From: Centrapalus pauciflorus | Lineage: Eukaryota > Streptophyta > Magnoliopsida > Asterales > Asteraceae | Reading direction: 5' to 3' | DNA: 64,000 bases | NCBI GenBank assembly: GCA_020465985.1 | Contig: JAANYP010004312.1 | Coordinates: forward strand, 100,499-164,498 | Shown: one piece after another, positions 21,250 through 31,609 of the stretch | How the letters are laid out: each line of letters begins with the position of its first letter | How positions within the stretch are numbered: position 1 is the stretch's first letter | The notes under the pieces: generated by a model | Database searches by the model: none | What the model was told of the DNA's origin: nothing | What the model saw: the letters and a program-made list of their open reading frames with translations, nothing else | Position numbers and translations under genes: made by a program

Positions 21250-22800
21250 ATGTCGAGGAGAACGAGGCAACGAACCCAAAACGTTAATGTCCCGATAGAT
21301 TGGTGTCCAAACCTCCTATTATCCCAGCACCCCGAACACATTAGAACACACTTGTTTCTGTATAAGAAAAATATTCAAATAAAGTGTTAGCTGAAAAGAG
21401 GGTTAAGAGAAGTGATTTTGAATACTATGGGATTCCATACCTATTTGACTATTTGGGGTGGGAAAGTGTGCTTGAGTTAGGGGGCCACGATATTTATCAG
21501 GCCGATGTTGTTGAGTGGATGTCTACCCTACGGAGGGAGACATGTCGTTCAGCGAACGACTCTAGGCTAAGAGGTACCGTCCATGGTAGGGACGTGGCGA
21601 TGGATGAACAAATCCTTCGCCAATTATTCGATTTAGATACGGGGATAGGCCACGAAGGGTCTAACGATCATGGGTACGAGTATAGGAATGAGGCCCAATT
21701 GGCCTTCACTGACATGACTTTGTCAGGGGAGTGGGCAGAGCAGGTAAGTAGAGTTTTTATTCCATCCATTTTAGAGTCTGAGTCCTCCACTTCCTACAGC
21801 CGAAAGGCTTTGTCTCCGAGGTATAAGGTGTTTCACAAGATTAATGTGAACAACAACTTGCCTCGTGATAGTGACCTGACCAAATTCAGAAATAGAATTA
21901 TCACTGTCCTTCACGCACTTCTTAAGGGTACGCCCAGACTGTCCTTTGCATGGACAATTATGAATGATTTATGGGCTATGTACGATACGAGAGAGAGGAC
22001 GATCATCCCCCATGCTTGGTTGATCTCCAAGTTCCTGGAGAGGACGTGCTCACTTTCGCTCGATTCCCTACTATCCCCCATTTCGGCGACGTTCATTACG
22101 GCTGCCATGTTCCCTACCTTGATTTTTAGGGAAGTTGACAAAGGGTTCGAGATATTCGACAAAGAAACAAATGAGTCGTATATCGAGGACTACACTGAGG
22201 ATGAGAGGAGAGAGAGAGAGAGAGAGAGATGAGAAGACCGCTAATGAGGCAGGAGTTCGGCATGCTGAGCCGAACCTAGGTGCGTCTACCTTGCGCAGTC
22301 GAGGTAATGACGGTTTTGATTTTGATCGCATGATGAGGTGGATAGAGGATATAGCAGTGGGTCAGGGTGAATTCCGAGAGGATGTGACCCATAGATTAGA
22401 TGAGATGAATGGGCGTATGACCCATATTTATGATAGGGTCGATCACTTAGCGGGTCGGGTAGATCAGTTGCAGGTCGGGCAGTGAGCCCTGGCATACCAA
22501 AATGCCTACTACCAGCATCACGACTGGGCATATTGGGAGGGAGTCCGACGTCACCAGGACTCCTTATCCGGTATGCCATGTCAGTCTTATGAGGATTACA
22601 CGATGCCCGATTACCAGGCCTATAACCCTGCCATAGATACTTATCAGCGCTATATGGCGCATGGCAGGCAGGACCTCCCAGACCCTATGCCTCCTCACTT
22701 GGTTCCGCCGAATGCACAGTTCACCATAGGCCAGAACCCGTATACCGACTTCTTCAACAGCGTCTTCGGTCCTCCGTCGCCGCCTCCTCCATTTGATTGA
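21250..22800 (+). pseudogene. Post-pol (env-like) ORF of the Athila-like element, frameshifted
   Basis: ATG 21250 opens a basic N-terminus (MSRRTRQRTQ) that stops at about 21388; a second frame takes over without a start near 21384 (EKRVKRSDFEYYGIPYLFDYLGWESVLELGG), so one base has been gained or lost. This second frame runs to 22232, ending in an Arg-Glu repeat coded by an (ga)n run at 22206-22229 that probably caused another shift. The third part (from ~22240) has a coiled-coil-like stretch (DVTHRLDEMNGRMTHIYDRVDHLAGRVDQL), a TGA at 22483-22485, then a Tyr/Pro-rich tail to 22800. Athila elements carry such an ORF after pol; its function is not known and no membrane segment is clear. Confidence 0.6.
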
Positions 22801-23683
22801 CCGGGTACTATCCTTCCTTATTCTTTACCTTTCTGTCTTTTATTTTAGTTTGTTATGTATTTAATTTCTTTATCGTAATTTTCATTTGTTTTTAGTTCTT
22901 AGCCGAGTCCTTTTTAGAGTTTATAATGTTTATATAGTCTGTCATTTCTTCCCCATTTGAGTCTTGTTTGCCGATCAGGCCGTGGAACATGATGATAAAT
23001 AGAAAATACATGTACGAGGGAATTGGCAAGTGTTGACAGGATCTTTTATAATAAAGAAAAGAGTCGTAGTAATAATTAAAACTTTTGTCATGTAAAATGA
23101 ATTCAAGTAGGTTAAAATTTATTTGGGCTTAAATATAAGTAATGTGTCAAAAGATTTTCGAAACCCATGCAATAAGGGGTGGAACTTGATCATGTTTTAG
23201 CCTCAAAAGTAAGTTAATTGTAGTTTAGATGGTTCGGGAAACTAAGTCCGTAGATGTACCATTCATGCCTAATCCCCTAAAACCATTTGGTTTGGGAGCG
23301 GTTGAACAAAATCTCGTTACATGGACCATCTAGCTAATTTAGTTTGAAAAGAAAATAGATAGAAGCATGGTGTTAAAAAGAAAGAAAAATTTGTCGTAAA
23401 CATGCAACGAGGAAAAGATGGTCGAAACACCCACATGTTTTAAGTATTGTAACCTTGAGCTAAAAGAGTATTTCCAAAAGTGAGATACATTATATAAATT
23501 CTAAGAGAAGTATATTTTAACTGAAAATGTCTTCACTTTACATGTTAAGAATTTTAATGCATTAGTGCGAACGCTAGCTTAATATAAAATTTCTAGAGTC
23601 ACTGCTAATACATGCTCGTTACATAGTTAGTTCTGATTCCAAAGGCTTGTTCGGGGACGACCAAGAGTTAAGTTGGGAAGATT
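22801..23683 (+). other. Non-coding stretch between Athila ORF and 3' LTR
   Basis: AT-rich, no ORF over 60 codons, no repeat that I can see. It ends in the PPT-like aagttgggaag just before the LTR. Confidence 0.6.
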
Positions 23684-24780
23684 TGATAAGTCTATAATTT
23701 ATATGGTTTCAGAGTCATATTATGATCATTTTAAGCACCGATACTTCGTAAGATCCATATTATTACTCCAAGTTTTTGTTTCAGGTACAAGATATTAAAG
23801 AGAAGCAATTCGAGAGAATTCATAGCAAACCGAGCTGAAGGGGGCGCAGGCCTGTGCCACCCTGCGCTCCACAAAGAGTCATAACTGTCCAGATACGTTC
23901 CAGCGCATGCCAGCTAAACCCTAGCCGCATCCGGGCGCAGGGGGGCGCAGGCCTGTGCCTGGCATGTGCTAGTGTGGCGCAAAAACGCGTTTTACAGCCT
24001 GTGGAACCCTAATCTCGACCTCCCTACAAATACAAGTCGAGGGGCAGCGTTGGAGAGAGTCTCGACGTGTGTGAAAGCGTGCCGAAGCCATTCCTGAGTG
24101 GATCTATGATTTGAGAACGAAGACGGTGATTCACAAGCTACCCAATGGCTCAGATCTATGATTGTGACGAGCATACGATGAGTGGGTAATCCCATTAGCC
24201 ATTTGCGGAGGATCTACGGCTAAGTTTACTCTACTATAATTTCTCATGCTTTTATGTATTTGTATTAAATGAGATCTATTTTGTGTATGCAAATGATAAG
24301 CATTCGGCTATGATTATGATTGTATGTTTGATTGGTAAAAGCAAGATAGTTTATCGTGGTACTATTATTTGTGCCGAGTCCATTAGCTTAGGGATTAAGA
24401 CAAGTATTAATATTGCATACGCTATGCCAAGAGTTATTGGTTAAAACATGTTTGATTAATCTAGTCGCGCAATTGGTTATATCTATGTGATCGTTGCATG
24501 AAATTATAGTGAGTAATACTTATGCTGTGGTGATCCCCTGAATGGTTATTCTTCTCTTGATTGTTTATCTTCTACGCTAGTTATTCTGCCACTAATTTTA
24601 GTTACAAGCGATAGCAATTCATTACTCTAAACAAATCATTCAAATCCACAAATTCACAATCTAAATGCTTTTAATAAACTTATAAGGCTAATAACCTAAT
24701 CCTAATTACGACCACACTCCCTGTGGATTCGACCCTTACTTCTCTAGCTAAATAGTGGATTTAAGGACTATATTTGCGGG
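23684..24780 (+). repeat. Athila-like 3' LTR, truncated by insertion of E1
   Basis: Starts TGATAAGTCT. It is GC-rich in the middle, with gggggcgcaggcctgtgcc at 23840 and again at 23941. A CTACAAATACAAG word at about 24023 is TATA-like, with LTR transcription possibly starting just after. It stops at 24780 (tttgcggg) where TGTAAGGTCA of E1 begins. Confidence 0.65.
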
Positions 24781-25350
24781 TGTAAGGTCACCTACCTACG
24801 GATCCAATCTTGACGCGACACCGTCCAACGAGTGCGGAATCCTCGTTAGGGGTTTAACGGATTGATCACACACACACGAAACATTGAGACTAACACGATG
24901 ATAGACGTAACGACGAACCTCCCGACACGTGAATCTCTCTAAAACTCTCTGCAAATCGCTCACAAGTTCGTAATCGCCTTGAACACTAATTTCTGCAAAG
25001 ATCGTTAATCAAAACTGATTAACCCTTAATTATATGCCTTAAATTCGAACTTGGCCCACACAAGTTCGTGAAGGCCCAAGCCCACGAACTTGTCCACCAA
25101 TAAGTTCGAATCTGGCTTTGAACTTATTCTAGAACTTGTCTTTGAACTTGTTCTAGAACTTATGTTTGAACTAACCTTTGAACTTATGTTTGAACTTATC
25201 TTTGAACTTAAGTGAACATCAATCACAAACAAGATCAAACATATATAACCAATATCAAACACATGTATTAACTGGTAATTCAAAAGACTAAACCATTACA
25301 AAAGAACTATCTACATTTAGACTGCTATCGTCACACAGGATGCACTAACA
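24781..25350 (-). repeat. 3' LTR of E1
   Basis: TGTAAGGTCA...GCACTAACA (570 bases on +; reverse complement TGTTAGTGC...CTTACA). It contains a TTTGAACTTAT tandem run at about 25127-25210. The sequence gactccccctt at 25351-25361 is the reverse complement of the PPT AAGGGGGAGTC. Confidence 0.9.
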
Positions 25351-25393
25351 GACTCCCCCTTGACGATAGCTTCTAACTAGATATTTAATTTTT

Positions 25394-28393
25394 CTATTTA
25401 CTAGTCTTATTCAAAATGCTACCAGCATACAATCCCTGCTCTATACAAACCTTTACAACTTTCTTGAACTTTCTGCCTTCAGATCTCCAGCCTTCATGAA
25501 AGAAAATTGGCTGATCATGAAGCTTTTGCATGTCATCCTTGGATAGGTTGACATGGTGCAACGGATCGTATACCTTCAAAATGACCTTTTCGTCTTCATC
25601 CTCCATTATGGCTTCAGCTGTTTCATTGTCGACATACCACCACTTCATATTCTTCAGGATATCCTGTGGCATTGTCTTTAATGGAACCTTCTATAAGCAT
25701 CTGACTGGTTTGTAAACCATCTTAGCTCATGGTTTCCCAGTAAGAGGATCTATTCTTGTTTCATCTTCCACTCTCTTACCCGATCTTGGCTTAAGCCTTT
25801 CAAACCTTCCAGATCGGCCCTCCCTTCTAATAATTTTAGCAACAACTTTAGCATATGGGTCATCTCCTTGGTTGATCAGTTCTTTCCAGGCTAACTCTTT
25901 CACTTCACAATTTGGCAATGAGTTGAAGTCTTTCAGCGTTCTTCTCAAGTACTGTAGCCCATCTCTTCTTTTCAGAACAAATAGCTGCAGTTCTCTGTCA
26001 TCGAACCAGCTTAGAATTCCGCTTGATAACTTTCCCGGACTTGGTAGCCTCATCTTCTTCTTTACTGCCAAGTCAATCTTCTTTTCTTCTTTCTTAAACC
26101 ATAATCTCTTCTTCTCTTCTTTAGACTGTTCCCTGTCAGCTGTATCAGATTCTGATTCTTCATTATCTGCAGATTTCAGCAAATTAATGTCTATCACATT
26201 CTGATTCTCATTCTCGTAAAGTTTCATGACAGGTTGTTTTTGAATGAGCACTTCATCAACATTATCATCTTCATCTTCTACTACTTCGTCATCGAATTTC
26301 CAGTCTGGAACATCCTCAGGTATGAACTCTCCCTCTTCCAGTTCCTCCTGATCTATGAAGTCTTCAATATCAAATCTGAACTCATCTTCATCATCTAAAT
26401 CTATCAGAGCTCCTATCATCTCTTTTTCAAAAGACTCTGAGGCTTCAGGAGCCTTTCCTTTTTCTTGAGTTTCACCTCCTCCTATACTCGAAGAACTAGG
26501 CTCCCTCTGAGTATTTGTTTGCTGAGCAGTCTTTTGAGAAAGATCTGCTAGCTCACTTTCTTTCTGCATGCCGGGATCATCGCCTTCTTCATCATCTCTA
26601 CTAACTCTCCTTAATTCATCGCCCCGACAACTGCTGTCCCCCTGAGCTTGTAGATATTTCATTATTTGCTCAATCAGGGTCTGCAGAGTCAGAATTTGAG
26701 AACACTGAGTCGTCAAATCTTCTTGTTGAGCAGCAACAGTCGTTTGAAGCTTTGCATTTTCTAATACCATCCTTGAATTGTGCTATTGCAATTTGTTGAC
26801 TGCATGTGAAAGCTAGTATATTTGGACTGTTTGGAAGTCCACTTTGCTCTTCAACTCTGTAAACCGCTGATTTTCAATTAATGGAGTGGAGGTGGATGGA
26901 ATGGAGGCGGATGGGGATGGAGTGGCAGTTGATGTGGATGGAGCGGCAGTGGACGCAGATAGAATAGCAGCAGACGTGGACGGAGCTCCCAAGCGATGCC
27001 TCTTTGCCCTATGTCGAGTGGCAAGTGGGGCTACTTCTTCTATTTCAAAGTCAGAATCTTCTGCCTCTTCATCACGAATTACAGGCCTTATCATCTTCCT
27101 TCGGCTAACAACGACTCTGGATCCGTATCCGCCAATGGTAACAGCTGGATCTTCAGCTTCGGTCTCCTCAGAACTTGATTCAGATTCAGACTCAGAGGCG
27201 GTCTCGACTTGACCCTCAGCCTGTTCCCTAGCTTCTGATCCTTCAGCATGACCTTCTGTGCCTACAGACTCGGCAACAGGAGGTTGATATTCATCTATCT
27301 CCCTGAAAATGTCATCCACATCAGCTGGGGGTTCCAAAATACCTTGAACCAACTGTTCAGCTATATCTTCTTGAGCTGCAACACTTTGTTCCCAGATCTC
27401 CTCCAACGTCTGTTCCCATTGGTCGAACTGTGGTGCCGAAGTTGAAGGCCCAGCAGTTTCAGTAGCAGGTTGTGAGCGGGGAATCATTCTTGCAACCGGA
27501 GTGTGTCTTGTCGGTGCTCTTTGAGCTTGCTGCTGCTGTTGTTGTTGGGGGGGTGCTTCACCAATCCAATCATCTCCTTCTGGAGCAATAAAATCAGGAT
27601 CTATAACCGCACCAAACAAAGGAGCCAACTGAGGCCTGACTTGCTCAGCCATACGTGCATTATGGGTCTGGCAATCAGCAAAAATACGCTTATCGATTAA
27701 AGCGACGCCACTTTGCTCAGGTAGTGGTGGCAGATTCGGCAAAAGGTGTCGAATAATCATCATGACGTATCGGGGATACATCAAAAATCGTTCTCTGGCC
27801 GGAGCAGTAATCTGGTGGACAAACTCCCTGAAAAACATTTCTGAAAAGCTGAACTGTTTGTTGTATACCAGGGCAATCAGCGCAGACTGTAGCTTTGACA
27901 CCATTGTGTCAAACCTAGCTTTCTTCGGCGCAAAGCACACCATTATAACGTGGACTAGATACCTCCAGTGCCCTATTAACCCGCTTTTGACATAGGACGC
28001 CTTTGTTATGTCCTGTGCGTAACCCATTCTCTGAAAGGCCGCTTGCCTTATGGGCATTGAGAAATCTATTGGGCCTGCTTCTTGATCCTCTGTGCCCAAC
28101 TGCAAGATTTGTCTCAACATGTTTGCAGAAAGGACAATCGGTTGACCGCCTACTCTTGTACGTAACACCGTAGGGGTAACGGTGCAATCCACCTGTAGGT
28201 GATCCTAGAACTGCCTCACATACATCAGAATGAATGGCAGATTATGCGTCAGTGCATATGACACTCGGGACTGTGTCTGAAACTCTATCATTTGGCGGTA
28301 TGGCTGAGCCTCGGGAAATTGGAGATCTACAGCCATTACCATGTTATGCTTATTATAGAAGGCACGGTCTCCCATATCTACACACACATTCAC
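25394..28393 (-). pseudogene. aORF of E1, in frame with several stop codons
   Basis: One frame runs from ATG 28393 to the stop at 25394, about 1000 codons, with no frameshift but stops at 28205-28207, 26813-26815, about 26780, 25727-25729 and about 25690. Comparison with E2 and E3 shows these stand for Trp, Gln, Glu/Ala, Trp and Lys. Residues ~20-250 are the conserved N-terminal domain (MIEF, VRQF, LRTRVGGQPI, MLRQILQLG, HVIMVCFAPKKA, ERFLMYPRYVMMIIRHLLPNLP). Then comes a Gln/Ser/acid-rich linker, a coiled-coil-like stretch after QRFTELKSKVDFQTVQIY, an acidic segment, and a conserved basic C-terminus (GILSWF, LQLFVLKRRDGLQYLRRTL, KWWYVDNETAEA, QPIFFHEGWRSEGRKF). Function unknown; it sits where envelope-like genes sit, but no membrane segment is evident. 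Confidence 0.75.
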
Positions 28394-29229
28394 AAAAGAA
28401 AATTAGAAATTAATTTAAAATTAAATTTGTTATATTCGAATTTTGCATAACTTCGAACTTGATTAAGTTCGAAGTCTAACACATTCGAACTTAGACTAAT
28501 TCGAGAATGTTAAAAAAGCATTAACTTAAATAAGTTCAAAACACCCGTTCGAACATGACTGACTGCGAGCTTATAGATATTTCAACAAGTTCGAACTTTC
28601 TGACAAGTTTGAACCTGAAGAACAAATTCGAAGTCGGTCACTTTCAACTTAAAAACCATGATTTTAACCCCATTTGACTTAATTAATCGTGTAATCTAGT
28701 CCTGTTAGGTTCTAATCTAAGTTATGCATCATTTATTTTAAGTTTTAGCTTTTAAAACTTGTGATTTAAAGTCACCTAGTTTTAAAGGACATAAAACTTT
28801 AAAAAAGGTCGATTTTAACCACAAAAACATCCTAAACTAACACTTACTTAGTATTATAAAGTTCACTATACTCGAGTATGTGTGTATGTTCGAGAAAGAG
28901 TGAAAAACTTTGAGAAATAGTGAGAAATTCGAATATCCGAGAAGTTCGAGGACATGTTCGAGATCGCCAAAAACAAGTTTGAGATTGTAAATTCGAGGGT
29001 AGGTGTCTTAAATGAAGTACTGTGACCTATTTATATCAACTACCTTCGAACTTAGCATAAGTTCGAACTTCCACCAAGTTCGAAGGTAACTTCGAATTTG
29101 TCTGGAATTCAAACTTAACTGAAAATTTTGAAAATTCTTGAATAAATCCAACTTTTTCAACCTTTTCATGTAATAGAATTTTTCCAACCTTGCAAAGATA
29201 TTCACACTAAGCAACAGATTTTCACGCAA
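28394..29229 (-). repeat. E1 spacer rich in TTCGAA words
   Basis: No ORF of note. AAGTTCGAA, TTCGAACTT and relatives occur more than a dozen times in both orientations. Homologous to 42921-43243 plus 50687-51210 of E2. Confidence 0.7.
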
Positions 29230-29527
29230 TGTAAGGTCACCTAGCTACGGATCCTATCTTGACGCGACGCCATCCAACGAGTGCGGAATCTTCATTAACG
29301 GTTTGATGGATAGATCACACACACGAAACACAGAGACACAAATGATGATCGACGCAAACTAGAACGCCCCGAACGTGATTCTCTCCAAGAACACACACAA
29401 AAACCTCTACAAGTTCGTAATCGCCCTTAGCCTTAATTCTCTGCAAAATTTCTTAATTAAAACGGATTAACTCTTAATTATAACCCTCAGATTCGAACTT
29501 GCCTTGGACAAGTTCGAGATGGCCCAA

Positions 29528-31609
29528 TGTAACATCCTCGGATTTTAAATTATTATAATTGAAGTTTATTAAGTTTAAATTTGTAATTTAAGTTGAATTA
29601 TGAAAGTTGGTATGAAATTTGGACTGATTATAAAGTTGGTTGCATATTATGGAAATTTAGAATTCTAAAATTATTAAGTGAAAATAATTATTAAATTATT
29701 AAGGATAATAAATAAAGATGGAATTCTTTATTTATATAATCAGTATTTTATGGAACCGGATAAGTAGAGGGACTAGTTATGTCAATAGCCGAAAATATGG
29801 AATAAAAAGGAATGAAAGACTATATTTCATTTCATTTTCACTAAAGCTCTTTCTCTCACTAAAACCTCTACTCTCTCTCTCTAAACAATTGAAGATCATG
29901 AAAACTTGGAATTTGAAGCTAAAAATCTGAAACAAGATTGCTAGGAAGGAATTATAACATCTGCAATCATCGAATTAAGGTAAATATCTCTTTAAATATC
30001 GAATTTGGGAACTTTTGGTTCGGTTTTTATATGAACCGAAAATTAGATTTTGGAGATTCAAACATGGATGCATGTGTTATATAGTTAAAGATTTGTTTAA
30101 ATCTAGTGTATATGAAGCTACATGTTAAATTTCAGCTTCTGATTCAGCTTATAAGTATAATTTATGGATTTTAGTGTGTGTTTTAGTGTGTGTTCGATGG
30201 ATGAACAAAATTGGTTAAAAAGGATGTAAATTGGTATGAAAGTATGATAATATTAGTGTTAAAGTGGTGGAAATTAAGTGTATTTTAGTGGGTATAATTT
30301 ATTTCATGTATTGAATAAACACGAAAATGACTTAGATTTAAATCTGGAAAATAATTGAATCAAGAACAGATTCGAATGGTCCGAAATTCGGATGTTTGAA
30401 TTTAATAGGTTTCGAATCTGGCACCATTCGAATCTAGGCTAGATTCGAATCTAGCATGTAATCCGAAATGGCTTTTTGATCCGAGATGTGAACAATCAAA
30501 AATGGCAAAATATTCTAAGTGTTGGAATTCGGATGAGGTCCGAATTCGGACATGGTCCGAAATTAAAGAGATCCGAATTGGGGGTCCGAATTCGGGTGGG
30601 ATCCGAATTCGGACATAGATCCGAAATTGGGACCAAAATTCTGCAAAACTTATAAAAATTAAGTTTTATGAAATTAAACAAGTTATTGACACAATGTGTT
30701 GTTACAACTGAATTAACAGGTCCCTTGTGGTGTTGTTTAACCCACAGTGGGGTACTTTGTGGATCCGGTTGAAATTCCGAGGAGAAATAATATTGCTTAA
30801 AGATTAATAACGCACCCACTGTGAGTACCTTTGATTTTAACATTGCTGCATCTGCATTATGTTTGCATTGCCTGCTGAGGCCTGTTGTTTCATATTCGTT
30901 TGGCATTCTACTAACATGCGTATATGTTGATGCACATTCATACTTGTTGCATGTCCGTTCATTTGTTGTGCATCTTTTCGATGGAACTGCGTGGTCGCAT
31001 CTGTACTCTGATGTTACTGTGCTATATGACCAAGAGTTTGACACCTCTGTGGTCAGGATAGACAGTAGGTCATCCCCGATGTAATGTCTGCCTCAGATGG
31101 TTGGTTATTCTTATGCCGAGTGTCAGCTCGAAGGAGCTGCGGCTCGGGTTTGCGTACTTGGAGTACGTGTGGGGTATACGGTATGTGTTACCGTGGTTAC
31201 CCTGGGTGGCATCATAATGATTTGTAGAATGTGTAAAATCATATGGTATTCACTAAGCTTTAGCTTACCCCTTTAGTTGTTGAATTTTTTACAGGAAAAG
31301 GGAAGTCTACAGCTGGACCATCTAGCTAGGAAATCTATTGAAGTATTTGAAGATTTCTACTGTTTACTTTGGTATTTGGTTTATGAAAATTCTGTTGTAA
31401 TGAATTTGGGATAATGTAATAAATTGTGTTGGTAGACTTAGACGTGTAACCTTTGTAGCACCGTAGGGTGTTAAACTCAGTTGTAATACTTTTATTTATG
31501 TATTTTGCTTCCGCACTTTAATTAAGTTATCAGATCATTATGTTATCTGTTTGTTGGTGATTAATCCTGGGTGAATTGTAATTGGTGGTTAAATGTGGCA
31601 AGGGTGTCA
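29528..31609 (+). repeat. 5' LTR of the Tekay element, last two bases missing
   Basis: TGTAACATCC...GGGTGTCA, 2082 bases; the partner ends ...GTGTCACA. The final CA and everything to the gag zinc knuckles are lost. It contains a CCGAATTCGG palindrome cluster at 30365-30640 and TATAAAAA at 30651. Confidence 0.9.
30651..30658 (+). promoter_or_regulatory. TATA-like box in the Tekay LTR (same at 36506)
   Basis: TATAAAAA directly follows the palindrome cluster in both LTRs. A role as LTR promoter is inferred from position and composition only. Confidence 0.35.

Larger units (their letters stand above)
21161..24780 (+). mobile_element. Athila-like Ty3/gypsy retrotransposon, 3' end
   Basis: A post-pol ORF, about 0.9 kb of non-coding DNA, then a ...cggggacgaccaagagttaagttgggaag stretch leading into TGATAAGTCTATAAT, which is the usual PPT and LTR start of Athila-type elements. 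The LTR runs on to ccacactccctgtggattcgaccc, a sequence typical of the end of such LTRs, and is cut at 24780 by the LTR of element E1. The gag-pol part is absent on the left, where the (AT)n tract begins. Confidence 0.7.
24781..29229 (-). mobile_element. Copia element E1, left (3') part
   Basis: Read on the - strand, this is spacer, aORF, PPT and 3' LTR. E2 splits it at 29229/29230; the host resumes at 59844 after the CGCAA duplication (29225-29229 and 59839-59843), and cagattttcacgcaa...tgtttgtttc rejoins into the sequence seen uninterrupted in E2 at 51197-51220. The 5' LTR and gag of E1 lie beyond the window. Confidence 0.9.

Noticed and set aside
21384..21386. GTG as a start codon for the Athila ORF
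   Set aside because: The upstream ATG at 21250 gives the natural N-terminus; the break between is a frameshift, and plants rarely start at GTG.
26886..27212. Forward ORFs antisense to the E1 aORF
   Set aside because: Repetitive Asp/Ala/Val and Ser strings are the complement of the aORF linker; the reverse frame matches E2 and E3 and is the real one.
30821..31084. An 87-codon ORF in the Tekay LTR, repeated at 36676-36939
   Set aside because: Both copies are the same LTR sequence in duplicate; no domain, no codon bias, and the reverse strand is equally open over the same stretch.
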